Source: Agapanthus africanus (lineage: Eukaryota; Streptophyta; Magnoliopsida; Asparagales; Amaryllidaceae). From it: DNA of 64,000 nucleotides. The notes beneath the pieces were generated by a model, which saw nothing but the letters and a program-made list of their open reading frames with translations, was not told the origin of the DNA and ran no database searches. The DNA is taken from positions 292,788,044 to 292,852,043 of the forward strand of contig CM057337.1 in the NCBI GenBank assembly GCA_030015575.1, written 5' to 3'. The first letter of the stretch is position 1; each line of letters opens with the position of its first letter. Positions 21,746-33,901 of the stretch are shown piece after piece. The translations under genes and the position numbers were made by a program.

Positions 21746-24250
21746 GGAAGAGGCATTACTAGGAATACCGGGATACCCCTACGAAACATTTCAATGTTTC
21801 AGTTTCACCGTGTATTGTTAAAAGAAAACTGATTTCCCAATCAGATCTTGCTCTAGGGTATGTATTTACCAGGTATGATTCTCACATCTGTATGGTCTTA
21901 CAGATGATGAGTGGGAGTAAGTTATTGGGAATTGGGTAATCATCCTCATTATATCGGGATTCGTTGTAATCAGTGATATTTGAGGAACTCACCTGGGTTG
22001 TTTACCGGACGGCAAATATTTTGTTTTGAATATCCTTTGTTATGCACCAATTTCAAATTGATATATCTGTACGTCTATTTTTATAGAGTGAGATATACCT
22101 TTTTGAAATTATGTCTGTGACATTTACCTATATCAGTGGATGGTTAGGTAAGGAGCATTCAACAGCGGTGTAATTCTTCAGAACCATAAGTACAGTTTTC
22201 AACCTACGACACACAGTGAATGAGTTATTAGACTCAAGGGACTTGTACAAAGTATTGTATATTGTCCAGTGTCCATCAGGACGGAGGGGTTGGTCCTCAT
22301 ACTATATTCGGCTTACTTATGACTTCTTTAGTTTTTAGACAAGTGTTTCGTAGAAGCACAGGGTCCGAATTTTGAGAAGTTATAGGTATATGAATAAAGT
22401 AGAGAACCAGGTATTGCAAGTATCGGGATTTTTCAAGGTGATCGAAGATGTAGATACTTGTGTATGGTATTCAGTTGTTAGTGATGATTAAGAGAACTTG
22501 CTTCTCTTTCAGCTTACTCATAATTGGAAGTATTCCTAAGTTGAGTAACGCTGATCGGCCTCCTTCCATTTAGTTGACATGTACTGGAGACAGCTGCATG
22601 ATTTGAATCAGGTTCAATTAAATCAGTGCCTCTGGTCCTATATTGGATATAGAACAGTTCGTATCTTAACGATGTTAAGGTACGGGGAGTTGTCCGGCTT
22701 ATGATTAAAACCAGACTCTGGATAACTCAAGGCATATTTCTGTAATGGCTGTTTGTGGGTTGACCCAGGCTATGACGAGGGTTGACATTCTACCATCTGG
22801 AAGATCAATAGAGATATTGTTCAAGACTCGCCACAGTTTTAATAAAAATGGATTTTTTTCAGAAAAGAGTAGTGGGAGTATGGTAGAACTGGAAGTGATT
22901 CCAGAACCACAAACGATTACTGAAGATTTGATAAGAGCCTATAGAGTCAATCTGGTTTGACATTCCATTGGCCACTCCGCAGATACGGTGGGTAACCTCA
23001 GGCACCCGAGAGGTACTCCGGTAGCCTCAAGGACGGTGGCAGGGAGGTTCTTGTTTACCCACACTTGCCATTGCTGTTGTTCCAGACTGTGAGACCCGGC
23101 AGGAGGATGAGTATAGCGTCGTTCTAAACTGTCTTTAGAAGTGTACGTCTATATGACTCTGCCAGAGGGTTGTCATGATCAGTGGGAGCAGTGGAAGCAT
23201 TGGTGGAAAAGTGGCTTATGTCTAAAGAAGATATAGCGGAGATAGATCATCCATTTCTGACGTGACAGTCATAGGTTTGACTTCATCAGAATAGGGGATG
23301 GATCTGTTGAGAAGGTAGTAGGGTGTGATGTCCTGGTATATTGGATGACATACACAGAGTAGGAAGCGATATTCCTATACTACGATCGGTTATACTTTGG
23401 TTGTCACACAGTGGTTTCTCCATACAGGAGTTGGATATTATATCTGACATTCTGGTTACTAGATCTATAGATCTAGATTTGTGTGGTTACCCAATCAGGG
23501 TACTTTGACAGCATTCTAAGAGTATTTAGAATGGACGACTCTTAGCATGGTGGTGTACCTGCAGGTAATGGAGTCACCCTCTCTAAAGGTGTCTTACAGA
23601 CTAAAGGGGAGAGGGATGTGCATGATTGGCAGATCACTTGCTTAGGCAATTGAGTCAATCATGAGATGTCAAGTACAACACCAGATGTTGTTCTTGTAGT
23701 AGGTGCAATGATTTGATATTGATCCAATCCTGGAGAAACAGTCGGAAGCAGTTTTAGAACATAAGTGGATGTTCTAGGGATATGATAACGACAGCCTCAT
23801 TCGGGAGACAGTTATCATTCCAAGCTTCCAAGGTGACATGGACGACAAGGAGGTTGTCAGAGTTATAGTTTTCCCTTTGACGAGGGGAAGTATTTTGGAC
23901 AGGTGGTCCAAGGAAATACTAAGGGAGGCATGGCGCAGGATACTGATTAAGTTCAGTTGACGATACAGTCTAAAGAAGTTTGGATTTGGAGTTCATTTAT
24001 GAGCTAGGTCCCATCAGACATCCAGACACATTCTAAGACAGGTATTGTTCATTTCAGGAGATGGGTTTCTCCGCGAACTTGAGATATAGAGAAACATAGA
24101 AAGAAACATCAAAGCGGATCCACTCACTGAGGCTATTTCTCGAACGCAATAGTTTCGCAAACGGGCTTTGTGAGACTGACTAGTAGAGGAGTTGGGTGTT
24201 CGGTATCACACGGGCTGTGAGTATGCGACATCGCAATAATTAGCATTGAG
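21746..24250 (+). pseudogene. C: degenerate pol
   Basis: Collinear but heavily broken pol. An integrase relic lies near 22380-22450, with the integrase end GTTGTCCGGCTTATG near 22691 and GTAGAACTGGAAGTGATTCC near 22883. An RT relic around 23150-23230 keeps GAGGGTTGTCATGATCAGTGGGAGCAG in nucleotide similarity to the B RT. An RNase H relic ends near 24180 (CGGATCCACTCACTGAGGC). Stops and frameshifts are frequent, and the region is about half the expected pol length. No product is expected. Confidence 0.7.
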
Positions 24251-24264
24251 TGCAAGTGGGAGAT
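24251..24264 (+). other. C polypurine tract
   Basis: TGCAAGTGGGAGAT directly before the 3' LTR start TGTTGGAG. Confidence 0.85.
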
Positions 24265-24301
24265 TGTTGGAGATAGTGCCCTCAGAGTCAATTATTGGAT
24301 C
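24265..24301 (+). repeat. C 3' LTR, first 37 bp
   Basis: Matches 16421-16457 apart from one substitution and is then interrupted by D. Its last five bases, GGATC, are the D target site. Confidence 0.93.
24297..24301. repeat. Target-site duplication of D (left)
   Basis: GGATC, repeated at 33897-33901, where the C LTR resumes. Confidence 0.93.
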
Positions 24302-26360
24302 TGAAAGTCCACGGTAGCGCCCCGGTCGTCTAACAGACGCCAAATGCGGAACAAAAACTTTTAACGAAACTGGCGCTATCGTGTACCGTAACCCGGATCT
24401 GCCATTAAAGCTAAACTAACAAATTACAAAAGGGTAGAAACGTTATACCGAATGATCCGAGTCCTTCGGTCTTCAACCATCATCCCACGCTTTGTTGCGG
24501 CTGCTCCGATCTCCTCGATCTCCAATCTTGTCATCTGGGTGGCACCATATCGACGGATCTTTAAACGGGCTCCCGCCTCTGAATCGAGGCAACTCGATCG
24601 TCAAGTTTGCTAAAAGAGACGACCAAGATGAAGTAGAGAATGAGTAGAACACTTTGTCTCGTTACGTCCAAGGCTATGGATGAACGGTTAATGAAGTTGC
24701 CTTTTGGATCGATACGAAATGAGAAATGGAGTATATCAATTTCCATGAACCAAAATCCTTAATCTTTTCAAACAACAACCATCTCTCAAGTGTCTGAGAG
24801 AGAGAGGAGGGGCCGGCCATTTATAGGAGAGGAGGGAGGTGAGTGTAGGAGCTAAGAGGTGACAATAAGCAAAATATCTAGTGTGAACACAAAGTGTGAA
24901 CACAAAGAAAGCAACCAATAATGAACAAGTGACTCATAAGCCGTGTCACCACCTTCTAGATGCTTCTAGAATCTTCCACACTCATCCCAGGAAAAGATAA
25001 ATCCGTCTTTAACCGAATGTTAAAAGACGGCTGATAGAAAACTGTAAACTGGCAACTTCTAAAAGTGATCCTGAAACGAATTTCAGGGTAACCCCGTATC
25101 AGTATAAACATACCCGCATTTGTATTACGACCGAATACAAATGCAACTGAGACAAAAGATATTATATCTACACAGTATAATACTGGGTTCCGGCTTAAAT
25201 CAAAGCCTACCAGTATTATCTGCCCGAAAAACGACACGTGCGAAAACGCACGTGCTTTTTCCGAACCTTGCCATATCACCATACGGCCTCTACAACGTTT
25301 CGCCCAAACTTGGGAATGTTTCTGTGGGGGACTCTAATGACTCATCAACACACTGGCACTGGGTATAACCCCTAGCACGTCAGAGGTATAAGCTGTACGT
25401 AACGGTTTGCCTATGTATTGATTGGAAGGGAAGTTGACGAGCGAACTCATCTATAAACCCTACTGAGCCTGACAGCGACAATGTATATACAGTCCGGTCC
25501 ATTCGTCTAAAGAGTATCGCATATCGAGTCTAGGGGGTGGATAAAGTCAGACCCCTAATAACGCGATAAATCGTGTCGGTATGAAGCCCATCACCACCTG
25601 AGAAACTACTGATCCAAATTAGTAATTCTCCACTATCTCGGCCGAGGATTCCTAGCGATGGCCACCCGTGCATTGCGTGACATCAACCCCCAATACCGGG
25701 AGAGACGAATCCCCGAGATCCGCTCACTTGCCTCCAATGTGGCTCGGGACTGTACCCAAAAAAGACCTGTTTGCACGACTCCTTTGAGCCGTGGTAGGTT
25801 AGAAATCAAAGCACAGTGGGAACTCACACGAGACAAATGACGACCTCAGGTCGATGAACTAACCTGTACACATGTCACCAGGGAATTGCTATCTGACGAT
25901 ATGTATAATACCAACTAGCAGATTCCCGGCGAGTCCTGTCCGGTGTACTCATAACTCAATGAGCACCTGTATACATCTCAGGTGATCCAACTGACACCAG
26001 TGGCTTGTGAGACCGGCCACCGCCCCTCGTCGGGGTCTTGACTGTATACACTAGTCTACTCTGGAGTATCGATGCCCTGTCTCGAAACTCCAACGACTAG
26101 GGACGCGTTTAAGGATGTGCTTATAGACCCCATCTCCCACGTATATGATCGCCATCATACTGCTGGTAGTCAAGCAAGAATCCTATGGGCTCTATCAATC
26201 ATGCAATAGTGAACTAAAGCATATATACGATGATAAAGACAAACCAGATAGCATACTATCATCTCGAGTAAGACTGTCATATCGGTATAGGTCCTGTCTC
26301 AATCATTGCAATCACGTACCTGCGATCCAATAATTGACTTTGAGGGCACTATCTCCAACA
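24302..26360 (-). repeat. D 3' LTR
   Basis: 2,059 bp, minus-strand TGTTGGAG ... GACTTTCA. It has two copies of the 13-bp unit GTGTGAACACAAA at 24881-24906. The other LTR has four, which accounts exactly for the 26-bp length difference. Confidence 0.92.
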
Positions 26361-28719
26361 ATCTCCCACTTGCATTTAAGGCTAATTATTGCGATGTCGC
26401 ATACTCACAGCCCATGTGATACCGAACATCCAACTCCTCTACTAATCAGTTTCACAAAGCTAGTTTGTAAAACTCTTGTGTTCGAGAAATATCCTCAGTG
26501 AGTGGATCCGCCCTAATGTTTCTTTCTATGTCTCTCTTAATCTCAAGTTCGCGGAGAAAGCCATCTCCCGAATCGAGTAAAACCTGTTTTAGAATATGTC
26601 TGGATATCTGATGAGACCTAGTTCATAAATGAACATCAAATCCAAACTTCTTAGACTGTATCGATAACTGAACCTAATCAGTATCCAGCACCATGCCTCC
26701 CACAGTATCCTCTTAGACCACCTGTCCATAATACTTTCCCTCATTATAGGGAAAACTATAACTCTGACAATCACTCTGTCATCCATGTCACCTTGGAGGC
26801 CTGGAATGATAACCGTCTCCCGAAGGAGGCTGCCGTCATCAAATCCATAGAACATGCACCTTATGTTCTAAAACTGCTTCCTTACGTTTCTTCAGGATTG
26901 GATTAATATAAACTTATCGAAACTAGTGCAAAAACAACATCTGGTGTGGTACATGACATCTCATGATTGACTCAATTGCCTAGGCAAGTGATCTGCCAAT
27001 CATGCACATCGCTCTCTCCTTTAGTCTCTAAGACACCTTTAGAGAGGGTGACTCCATCACCTGCAGGTACACCACCATGCCCGGAGTCATCTATTCTAAA
27101 ATACTATTAGAATATTGTCAAAGTACCCATATTGGGAAACTACCCAAATCTAGATCTAAAACCATAGATCTAGTAACAATAATGTCTGATATTATATCCA
27201 TGTCCTTTGTGAAGAAACAACTGTGTAACAACCATAGTACAACCGATCGTAGTATAGGAATTTTATTTCCTACTCTGTGTATGTCATCCAAATACCAGGA
27301 CATTACACTCTACTACCTTCTTAACAGATCCATCCCCTATTCTGATGAAGTCAAACCCATGACTGTCACATCAAAATTAGATGATCTTATCTCCGCTATA
27401 TCTGCTTAAGTCTATAAATAGACATAAGTTACTTGGCCACCGTGCTTCCGCTGCTCCCACTGACTACGACAACCCTCTGGCAGAATAATATACGCGTACC
27501 CTTCTAAAGCTAGTTTAGAACGACGCTATACTTATCCTCTTGCCAGGTTTCATATTCTGGAACAACAGTAGTGTCAAGTTTGGGTAAACAAGAACCTCTC
27601 TGTCACCGTCCGTGAGGCTACCGGAGTACCTCTCGGGTGTCTGAGGTTACTCACCATACCTGCGGAGTGGCTATTGGAATGTCAAACCTGATTGAATGTA
27701 TAGGTTCTATTAAATTTTCCGTAATCGTTTGCGGTTCTGGAAACACTTCCAGTTCTACCATACTCCCACTACTGTTTTCTGAAAAAGTCCATTTTAATAA
27801 AACTGTGGTGAGTCAAGAACAATATCACTATTGATCTTCCAAATGGTAGAAAAGTCAACCCTCGTCGAAGCCAGGGTCAACCCACAAATTGCCATTATAG
27901 AAACGTGCCTTGAGTTATCCAGTGTCTGGTTTTAAGCATAAGCTGGACTACTCCCCATACCTTAACATCGTTAAGATATGAACCATTCTATATCCACTAT
28001 AGAAACAGAGGCACTAATTTAATTTGAACCGGATTCAAATCATGCAGCTGTCTCCAGTGCATAACAACTTAATGGAAAAAGGCTGATCAGCATTACTCAA
28101 CTTAGGAATCCATCCAATTATGAATAACCTGAATGAGAAACAAGTTTCTCAAAACCATTACTTTTAACTGAATACCAATCACAAGTATCTACATCTTCGA
28201 TCTCTTTGAAGAATCCTGATACTTGCGATACCTGGTTCTCTACTTTATTCTTATACCCGCAACTTCTCAAAACTTTAGACATTGTATTTCTACGAAACAC
28301 TTGTCTAAAAACTAGAAAATTTATAAGTAAACAGAACATAGTACGAGGACCAACACCTTTGTCCTGACGGACACTGGACAACATACCGTACTCTGTATAA
28401 GTCCCCTGAGTTGAATAACTCAAAACCTATGCATCGTAGGTTGAAAACTGTACCCAGGTGATTTCCTCAAACATCACCAATTACAACGAATTCCGATATA
28501 ATGAGGATGATCACCTAATTCCCAATAACTTACTCTCACTCATCATCTGTAAAACCGTACAGATATGAGAATGAAACCTGGTAAATGCATACCTTGGTGT
28601 AAGTATCTAATCGGGAAATCAGTTTATAATTAACAATGCACAGTGAAACTGAAACATGAAAATGTTTCGTAGGGGTTTCCTGGTATTCCTAGTAATGCCT
28701 CTTCCATAATCCTATTCAT
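26361..28719 (-). pseudogene. D: degenerate pol
   Basis: A minus-strand relic collinear with that of C. An open stretch at 28118-28423 keeps integrase-like residues (for example YKNKVENQ beside the second catalytic block) but not the full motif. RT and RNase H parts are recognisable only by nucleotide similarity to C and B. The polypurine tract (26361-26373, minus-strand CAAGTGGGAGAT) is intact. No product is expected. Confidence 0.7.
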
Positions 28720-29385
28720 GACTGTAACCGTATATTTCTTTGCTATCTCTCCAAATCCCTTTATTTGTCTTTAGTCGTTACCTTCTGTACACCTTCGTTA
28801 GGCTAAATGATTTTCTTCTTTCCATACCATTTGGCACCAGCCTATGGTTTGGAAGAAGACTATCCAGTAAGCATAATAGGTATACCCTCCTAATCCTAGT
28901 AGTACCCGCAACATGAGAGAAGTTGATGATTAAAGACAATCTGAATAATACCTTATTCTATTTCTCCCGAACTGGGGAAAAAGCAAAGGTGAAATAGGAG
29001 TAGCGAAGAAGTACGCGGTTTGGTCGTGAATGATAACAGTCACAATATAATTTGCCCTCTTTCTAATCCCTTTTATTTTGTCTTTACATATTACCTTCTG
29101 CACACCCTATTTAGGCTAATTGGTTTTCTTCATTCCCTACCTTTCGGCACCTGCCTATGGTTTGGAATAATACTATCCAATAAGCGTAATAGGTGTACTC
29201 TCCTAAACTAAGGAGCCCTCGCAACCTGAGAGAAGGTGATAATAAAAGACAACTGAATTTACCAATTCAAATTCTCCTGAACCTGGATCCATCCTCGAAG
29301 TAGTACTTTCGAGTTCGTATATAACCATACGATGGATCTATCCAATGGAAGTGGATGTCCGTAGTATTACGGGGTGTTCTGAGAA
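28720..29385 (-). repeat. D: tandem ~400-bp duplication in the gag position
   Basis: Minus-strand unit 1 is about 29385-29020. Unit 2, about 28990-28720, lacks its first part. Both contain the phrase around CCTATGGTTTGGAA (28846 and 29154). Homologous to 20975-21745 in C. Confidence 0.72.
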
Positions 29386-29810
29386 ATACAAAGGGTAAAA
29401 GAAGGAGCGGCAATGACTTATGCAACTTGGACAATCCAAAAGCCAGTATTTTAAGAAGTTTCGGTCAACTTGGTCACTGAGTCATAGTCTAGGGTCGGTC
29501 AATGGTCGCTGCCAAAGAGAGAGAGAAAAGAAACACTCTGCTTGCACTCTATCCTAGATCAGAATGGTTATCACTTTATCCAATCTGGAATCCTCCAACT
29601 GTAATCTCAAATTCTCCTCCAAACCTGAAAGAAGAATTAGTCGGGATCACCTGAAGAGTAAACTAACTCATCAGTGAGAATCGGGATCCAACTATCATCG
29701 CATGATAACTTGATGGAAGCCACTCAAGTTATCACACTCCAGAAGGTATGCGCATGCCTGGCAAGTTTGCTTTATATTTGAAACTCCCGATTTGATTTTT
29801 GCCCCATGCT

Positions 29811-30020
29811 CTTATAACCTTGGCGTTGGTCAAAATGTCATAAGTCACATGCCAAGTTCCACCCGTCATTGTCCAGGTTAATTTGAATCCACCCGCACAT
29901 GCCCCTGACGTTGGCCAAATGGCAGAACGACTGTCCCAAACCAACACATCTATCTATGCAACATATGAAATACCCCAGCAGCTACCAAACACTATGCCCT
30001 GGCGTTGGTCAAATGCATAG
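29811..30020 (-). promoter_or_regulatory. D: three hairpins with a shared loop
   Basis: Plus-strand coordinates. H3 arms 29811-29818/29837-29844 (8 pairs, one G-U). H2 arms 29900-29903/29921-29924. H1 arms CTATGC 29992-29997/GCATAG 30015-30020. The minus-strand loops read as variants of TTTGACCAACGCCAGG. The loop differs from C in the same way in all three hairpins. Confidence 0.68.
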
Positions 30021-30161
30021 CTTGAATACTACTGACTATCCATAAGAAATGACGGAGGGCTACGGCTGGTTTTTGGCGAAAAACCTTTAACGTAATGAAC
30101 TTGATCTCGTTGAAGGAAACTGATAGCTTTTTATAAAATATAGTGACGAAAACGTTTTGCT

Positions 30162-30237
30162 AAAGAGGTCAGTCCCGGTGAAGGGATCTCGGCTCTTTCC
30201 TCGTGGAATGAGGTGCAGGATATTCCATCTGAATACC
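30162..30237 (-). promoter_or_regulatory. D: three-stem leader module, copy 2
   Basis: P3 AAAGAG (30162-30167)/CTCTTT (30193-30198). P2 CCTC (30199)/GAGG (30210). P1 GATATTC (30219)/GAATACC (30231). Inner core CCCGGTGAAGGG. Confidence 0.68.
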
Positions 30238-30299
30238 GCGATGCAAAGCAACTTGTAATCGACTATATTGAAATTATTACCCTGACGTAAACTTCTGCC

Positions 30300-30375
30300 C
30301 AAGGGGTCACTCCCGGTGAAGGGATCTCGGCCCTTGCCTCGTCGAATAAGGTGCAGGATATTCCAACTGAATATC
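30300..30375 (-). promoter_or_regulatory. D: three-stem leader module, copy 1
   Basis: P3 CAAGGG (30300-30305)/CCCTTG (30331-30336). P2 at 30337-30351. P1 GATATTC (30357-30363)/GAATATC (30369-30375), a perfect pairing. Confidence 0.68.
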
Positions 30376-31556
30376 ACTATGCAAAACAAAAAGGAAACAT
30401 CTTTGTAATAACACATTTTAAAATTTGTTCCTACAACATCAAATATAGGTTTGTTTTATCCTTGCTTTGATCAGAATCAATGCAGTCCCATTAATCAATC
30501 ACACCAGAAAAGAACGAAAATAAAATGTACGTATAAGCCATCCGCATTCGCCACTGGGTCCCGTCATCACCCGTTAGGTTACTTAACTAACGACAGAGCG
30601 GGGGCTGGACTAGCGCGGGTGTAAAACATATACAACATCTAATAGTATATATCAATATACAATAATCGCTCCAGACGTGATAATATGCAACATTACAGAA
30701 AAGTAATAAGCATCAAAGAACAATACAGATAATCTAGGATCCCCGGGTTTCACAGAGCCGCTGCTGAAACCTGACGTTCCCCTGGTCATGTGGATAGCCT
30801 GTGCAAAAAAACCTAGACCCCTACGGGTGCGGCAAGTTACCCGCCAAAACCTGAAGCGAGGTAGTCCCCCACAACATAGTGAATGGAACACCCGGCACTT
30901 CACGGAATCCGGTAAATTGAGCACCCCTCCTTGGGTCAACCTGTACCCCCTACGAGTGCGGCGAATAGTCTGCCAATTCTGGAGTGAGGTCCCTCTGCCT
31001 CTCAAAGCCATGAGATACGGACCCGTTTCCCTCCAGAACCCGGCTATCCGTGCACTCCTTCGCGAGATTAACCTAGTACAGAAATAAAAATATACAACGG
31101 GTACATCGACCTCGACCCGGTCGTTCCCCAAAAGAATATTATACAAACAGGCAGTAACGGCAGTCCACATGTTTGACGCTCGCCCCGCAATATCAAATGT
31201 ACAAATAAATCAAAACTGCACTATCATTGCACCCTGCTATCCACCACGACATATCCGCAACAATACAGCACAACACAGAACATCAACGCGAATGTCACGT
31301 TCGCAAACCCGTCTAAAAGAACTATAGCAATCAGACTCGGTTTACCGATCAAGTGACATTCCCGGTCGAAGATATAATGTAAATACTGTATACTAACAAA
31401 TTTAAAATTTCGATCGACTAAATTTCCCGAAGTGGGCCCCACGAACAACTGGTGTACAGTAAGAAAATCTGGGCCCAAAAAATATATACCAAAAACCACA
31501 ATTTCCACATATAAGCTCTCTGGAAAAAATTGGTACACTGATCCCACAAGATCGCA

Positions 31557-31597
31557 GCGGTTCCGCGGTCAAACCCATGGTTTGACCGCGGAACCGC
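31557..31597 (-). promoter_or_regulatory. D: CCGCGG-rich post-PBS hairpin (19-bp perfect arms)
   Basis: Arms 31557-31575 and 31579-31597 are perfect 19-bp inverted repeats around a 3-nt loop. The apex reads CCATGG. It lies 202 nt downstream of the PBS in the transcript sense. Confidence 0.78.
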
Positions 31598-31798
31598 GGC
31601 GCTTTAGTTGGAACACGTGCTCAATTTTTTCCAGTATGCTTAGAAATGTCTGCTCTGTCTTCTGTGATATGCAAAATAATTTTAGGACATCATTCAAAAT
31701 CGACAGAAACTGGTATGCTTGAAAATTGTAGTTTTGCGAAATCCGTTCGATCGATGTTTTAAACGTGTTAGCACAAGTTAGTATAGCTTAATGGTGAG

Positions 31799-31810
31799 GC
31801 TCTGATACCA
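31799..31810 (-). other. D primer-binding site (initiator tRNA-Met)
   Basis: GCTCTGATACCA on the plus strand, one base from the 5' LTR. Confidence 0.93.
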
Positions 31811-31811
31811 C

Positions 31812-33896
31812 TGTAAGTCCACGGTAGCGCCCCGGCCGTCTAACAGACGCTAAATGCGGAACAAAAACTTTTAACGAAACTGGCGCTATCGTGTACCGTA
31901 ACCCGGATCTGCCATTAAAGCTAAACTTGCAAATTACAAAAGGGTAGAAACGTTATACCGAATGATCCGAGTCTTTCGGTCTTCAACCATCATCCCACGC
32001 TTTGTTGCGGCTGCTCCGATCTCCTCGATCTCCAATCTTGTCGTCTGGGTGGCACCACATCGACGGATCTTTAAACGGGCTCCCGCCTTTGAACCGAGGC
32101 AACTCGATCGTCAAGTTTGCTAAAAGAGACGACCAAGATGAAGTAGAGAATGAGTAGAACATTTTGTCTCGTTACGTCCAAGGATATGGACGAACGGTTA
32201 ATGAAGTTGCCTTTTGGATCGATACGAAATGAGAAATGGAGTATATCAATTTCCATGAACCAAAATCCTTAATCTTTTCAAACAACAACCATCTCTCAAG
32301 TGTCTGAGACAGAGAGGAGGGGCCGGCCATTTATAGGAGAGGAGGGAGGTGAGTGTAGGAGCTAGGAGGTGACAATAAGCAAAATATCTAGTGTGAACAC
32401 AAAGTGTGAACACATAGTGTGAACACAAAGTGTGAACACAAAGAAAGCAACCAATAATGAACAAGTGAGTCATAAGCCGTGTCACCACCTTCTAGATGCT
32501 TCTATAATCTTCCACACTCATCCCAAGAAAAGATAAATCTATCTTTAACCGAATGTTAAAAGACGGCTGATAGAAAACTGGAAACTGGAAACTTCCAAAA
32601 GTGATCCTGAAACGAATTTCCGGATAACCCCGTATCAGTATAAACATACCCGCATTTGTATTACGACCGAATACAAATGCAACTGAGACAAAAGAAATTA
32701 TATCTACACTGTATAATACTGGGTTCCGGCTTAAACCAAAGCCTACCAGTATTACCTGCCCGAAAAACGACACGTGCGAATACGCATGTGCTTTTTCCGA
32801 ACCTTGCCATATCACCATACGGCCTCTACAACATTTCGTCCAAACTTGGGAATGTGTCTGTCGGGGACTCTAATGACTCATCAACACACTGGCACTGGGT
32901 ATAACCCCTAGCACGTCAGAGGTACAAGCTGTACGTAACGGTTTGCCTATGTATTGATTGGAAGGGAAGCTGACGAGCGAACTCATCTATAAACCCAACT
33001 GAGCCTGACAGCGAAAATGTATATACAGTCCGGTTCATTCGTCTAAAGAGTATCGAATATCGAGTCTAGCGGGTGGATAAAGTCAGACCCCTAATAACGT
33101 GATAAATCGTGTCGGTATGAAGCCCATCACTACCTAAGAAACTACTGATCCAAATCAGTAATTCTCCACTACCTCGGCCGATGATTCCTAGCGATGGCCA
33201 CCCGTGCACTGCGTGACATCAACCCCCAATACCGGGAGAGAAGAATCCTCGAGATCCGCTCACTTGCCTCCAATGTGGCTCGGGACTGTACCCAAAAAAG
33301 ATCTGTTTGTACGACTCCTTTGAGCCGTGGTAGGGTAGAAATCAAAGCATAGTGGGAACTCACACGAGACAAATGATGACCTCAGGTCGATGAACTAACC
33401 TGTACACATGTCACCAGGGAATTGCTATCTGACGATATGTATAATACCAACTAGCAGATTCCCGGCGAGTCCTGTCCGGTGTACTCATAACTCAATGAGC
33501 ACCTGTATACATCTCAGGTGATCCAACTGACACCAGTGGCTTGTGAGACCGGCCACCGCCCCTCGTCGGGGTCTCGACTGTATACATTAGTCTACTCTGG
33601 AGTATCGATGCCCTGTCTCGAAACTCTAATGACTAGGGACGCGTTTAGGGATGTGCTTACAGACCCCAGCTCCCACGTATATGATCGCCATCATACTGCT
33701 GGTAGTCAAGCAAGAATCCTATGGGCTCTATCAATCATGCAATAGTGAACTAAAGCATATATACGATGATAAAGACAAACCAGATAGCATATTATCATCT
33801 CGAGTAAGACTGTCATATCGGTATAGGTCCTGCCTCAATCATTGCAATCACGTACCTGCGATCCAATAATTGACTTTGAGGGCACTATCTCCAACA
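31812..33896 (-). repeat. D 5' LTR
   Basis: 2,085 bp, minus-strand TGTTGGAG ... GGACTTACA. Four units of the 13-bp GTGTGAACACAAA repeat at 32391-32442 (the third-from-last base varies in one). No credible ORF. Confidence 0.92.
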
Positions 33897-33901
33897 GGAT
33901 C
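33897..33901. repeat. Target-site duplication of D (right)
   Basis: GGATC, the duplicate of 24297-24301. Confidence 0.93.

Larger units (their letters stand above)
29512..31798 (-). other. D leader (untranslated, structured)
   Basis: A 2.3-kb leader collinear with that of C, containing all the hairpin elements listed separately. No credible gene: the 172-codon ORF at 30652-31170 is not conserved in C. Confidence 0.7.
24302..33896 (-). mobile_element. Copia LTR retrotransposon D (gag-less, same family as C)
   Basis: A full-length minus-strand structure: 5' LTR 31812-33896, PBS 31799-31810, leader, ~400-bp duplication in the gag position, degenerate pol, polypurine tract, 3' LTR 24302-26360. 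TSD GGATC is intact. By hand, the first ~310 bases of the two LTRs differ at about 10 sites, the lowest in the nest. It is the innermost and so the latest insertion. Confidence 0.93.

Noticed and set aside
30652..31170. 172-codon minus-strand ORF in the D leader
   Set aside because: Not open in the collinear C leader; spans structured untranslated sequence.
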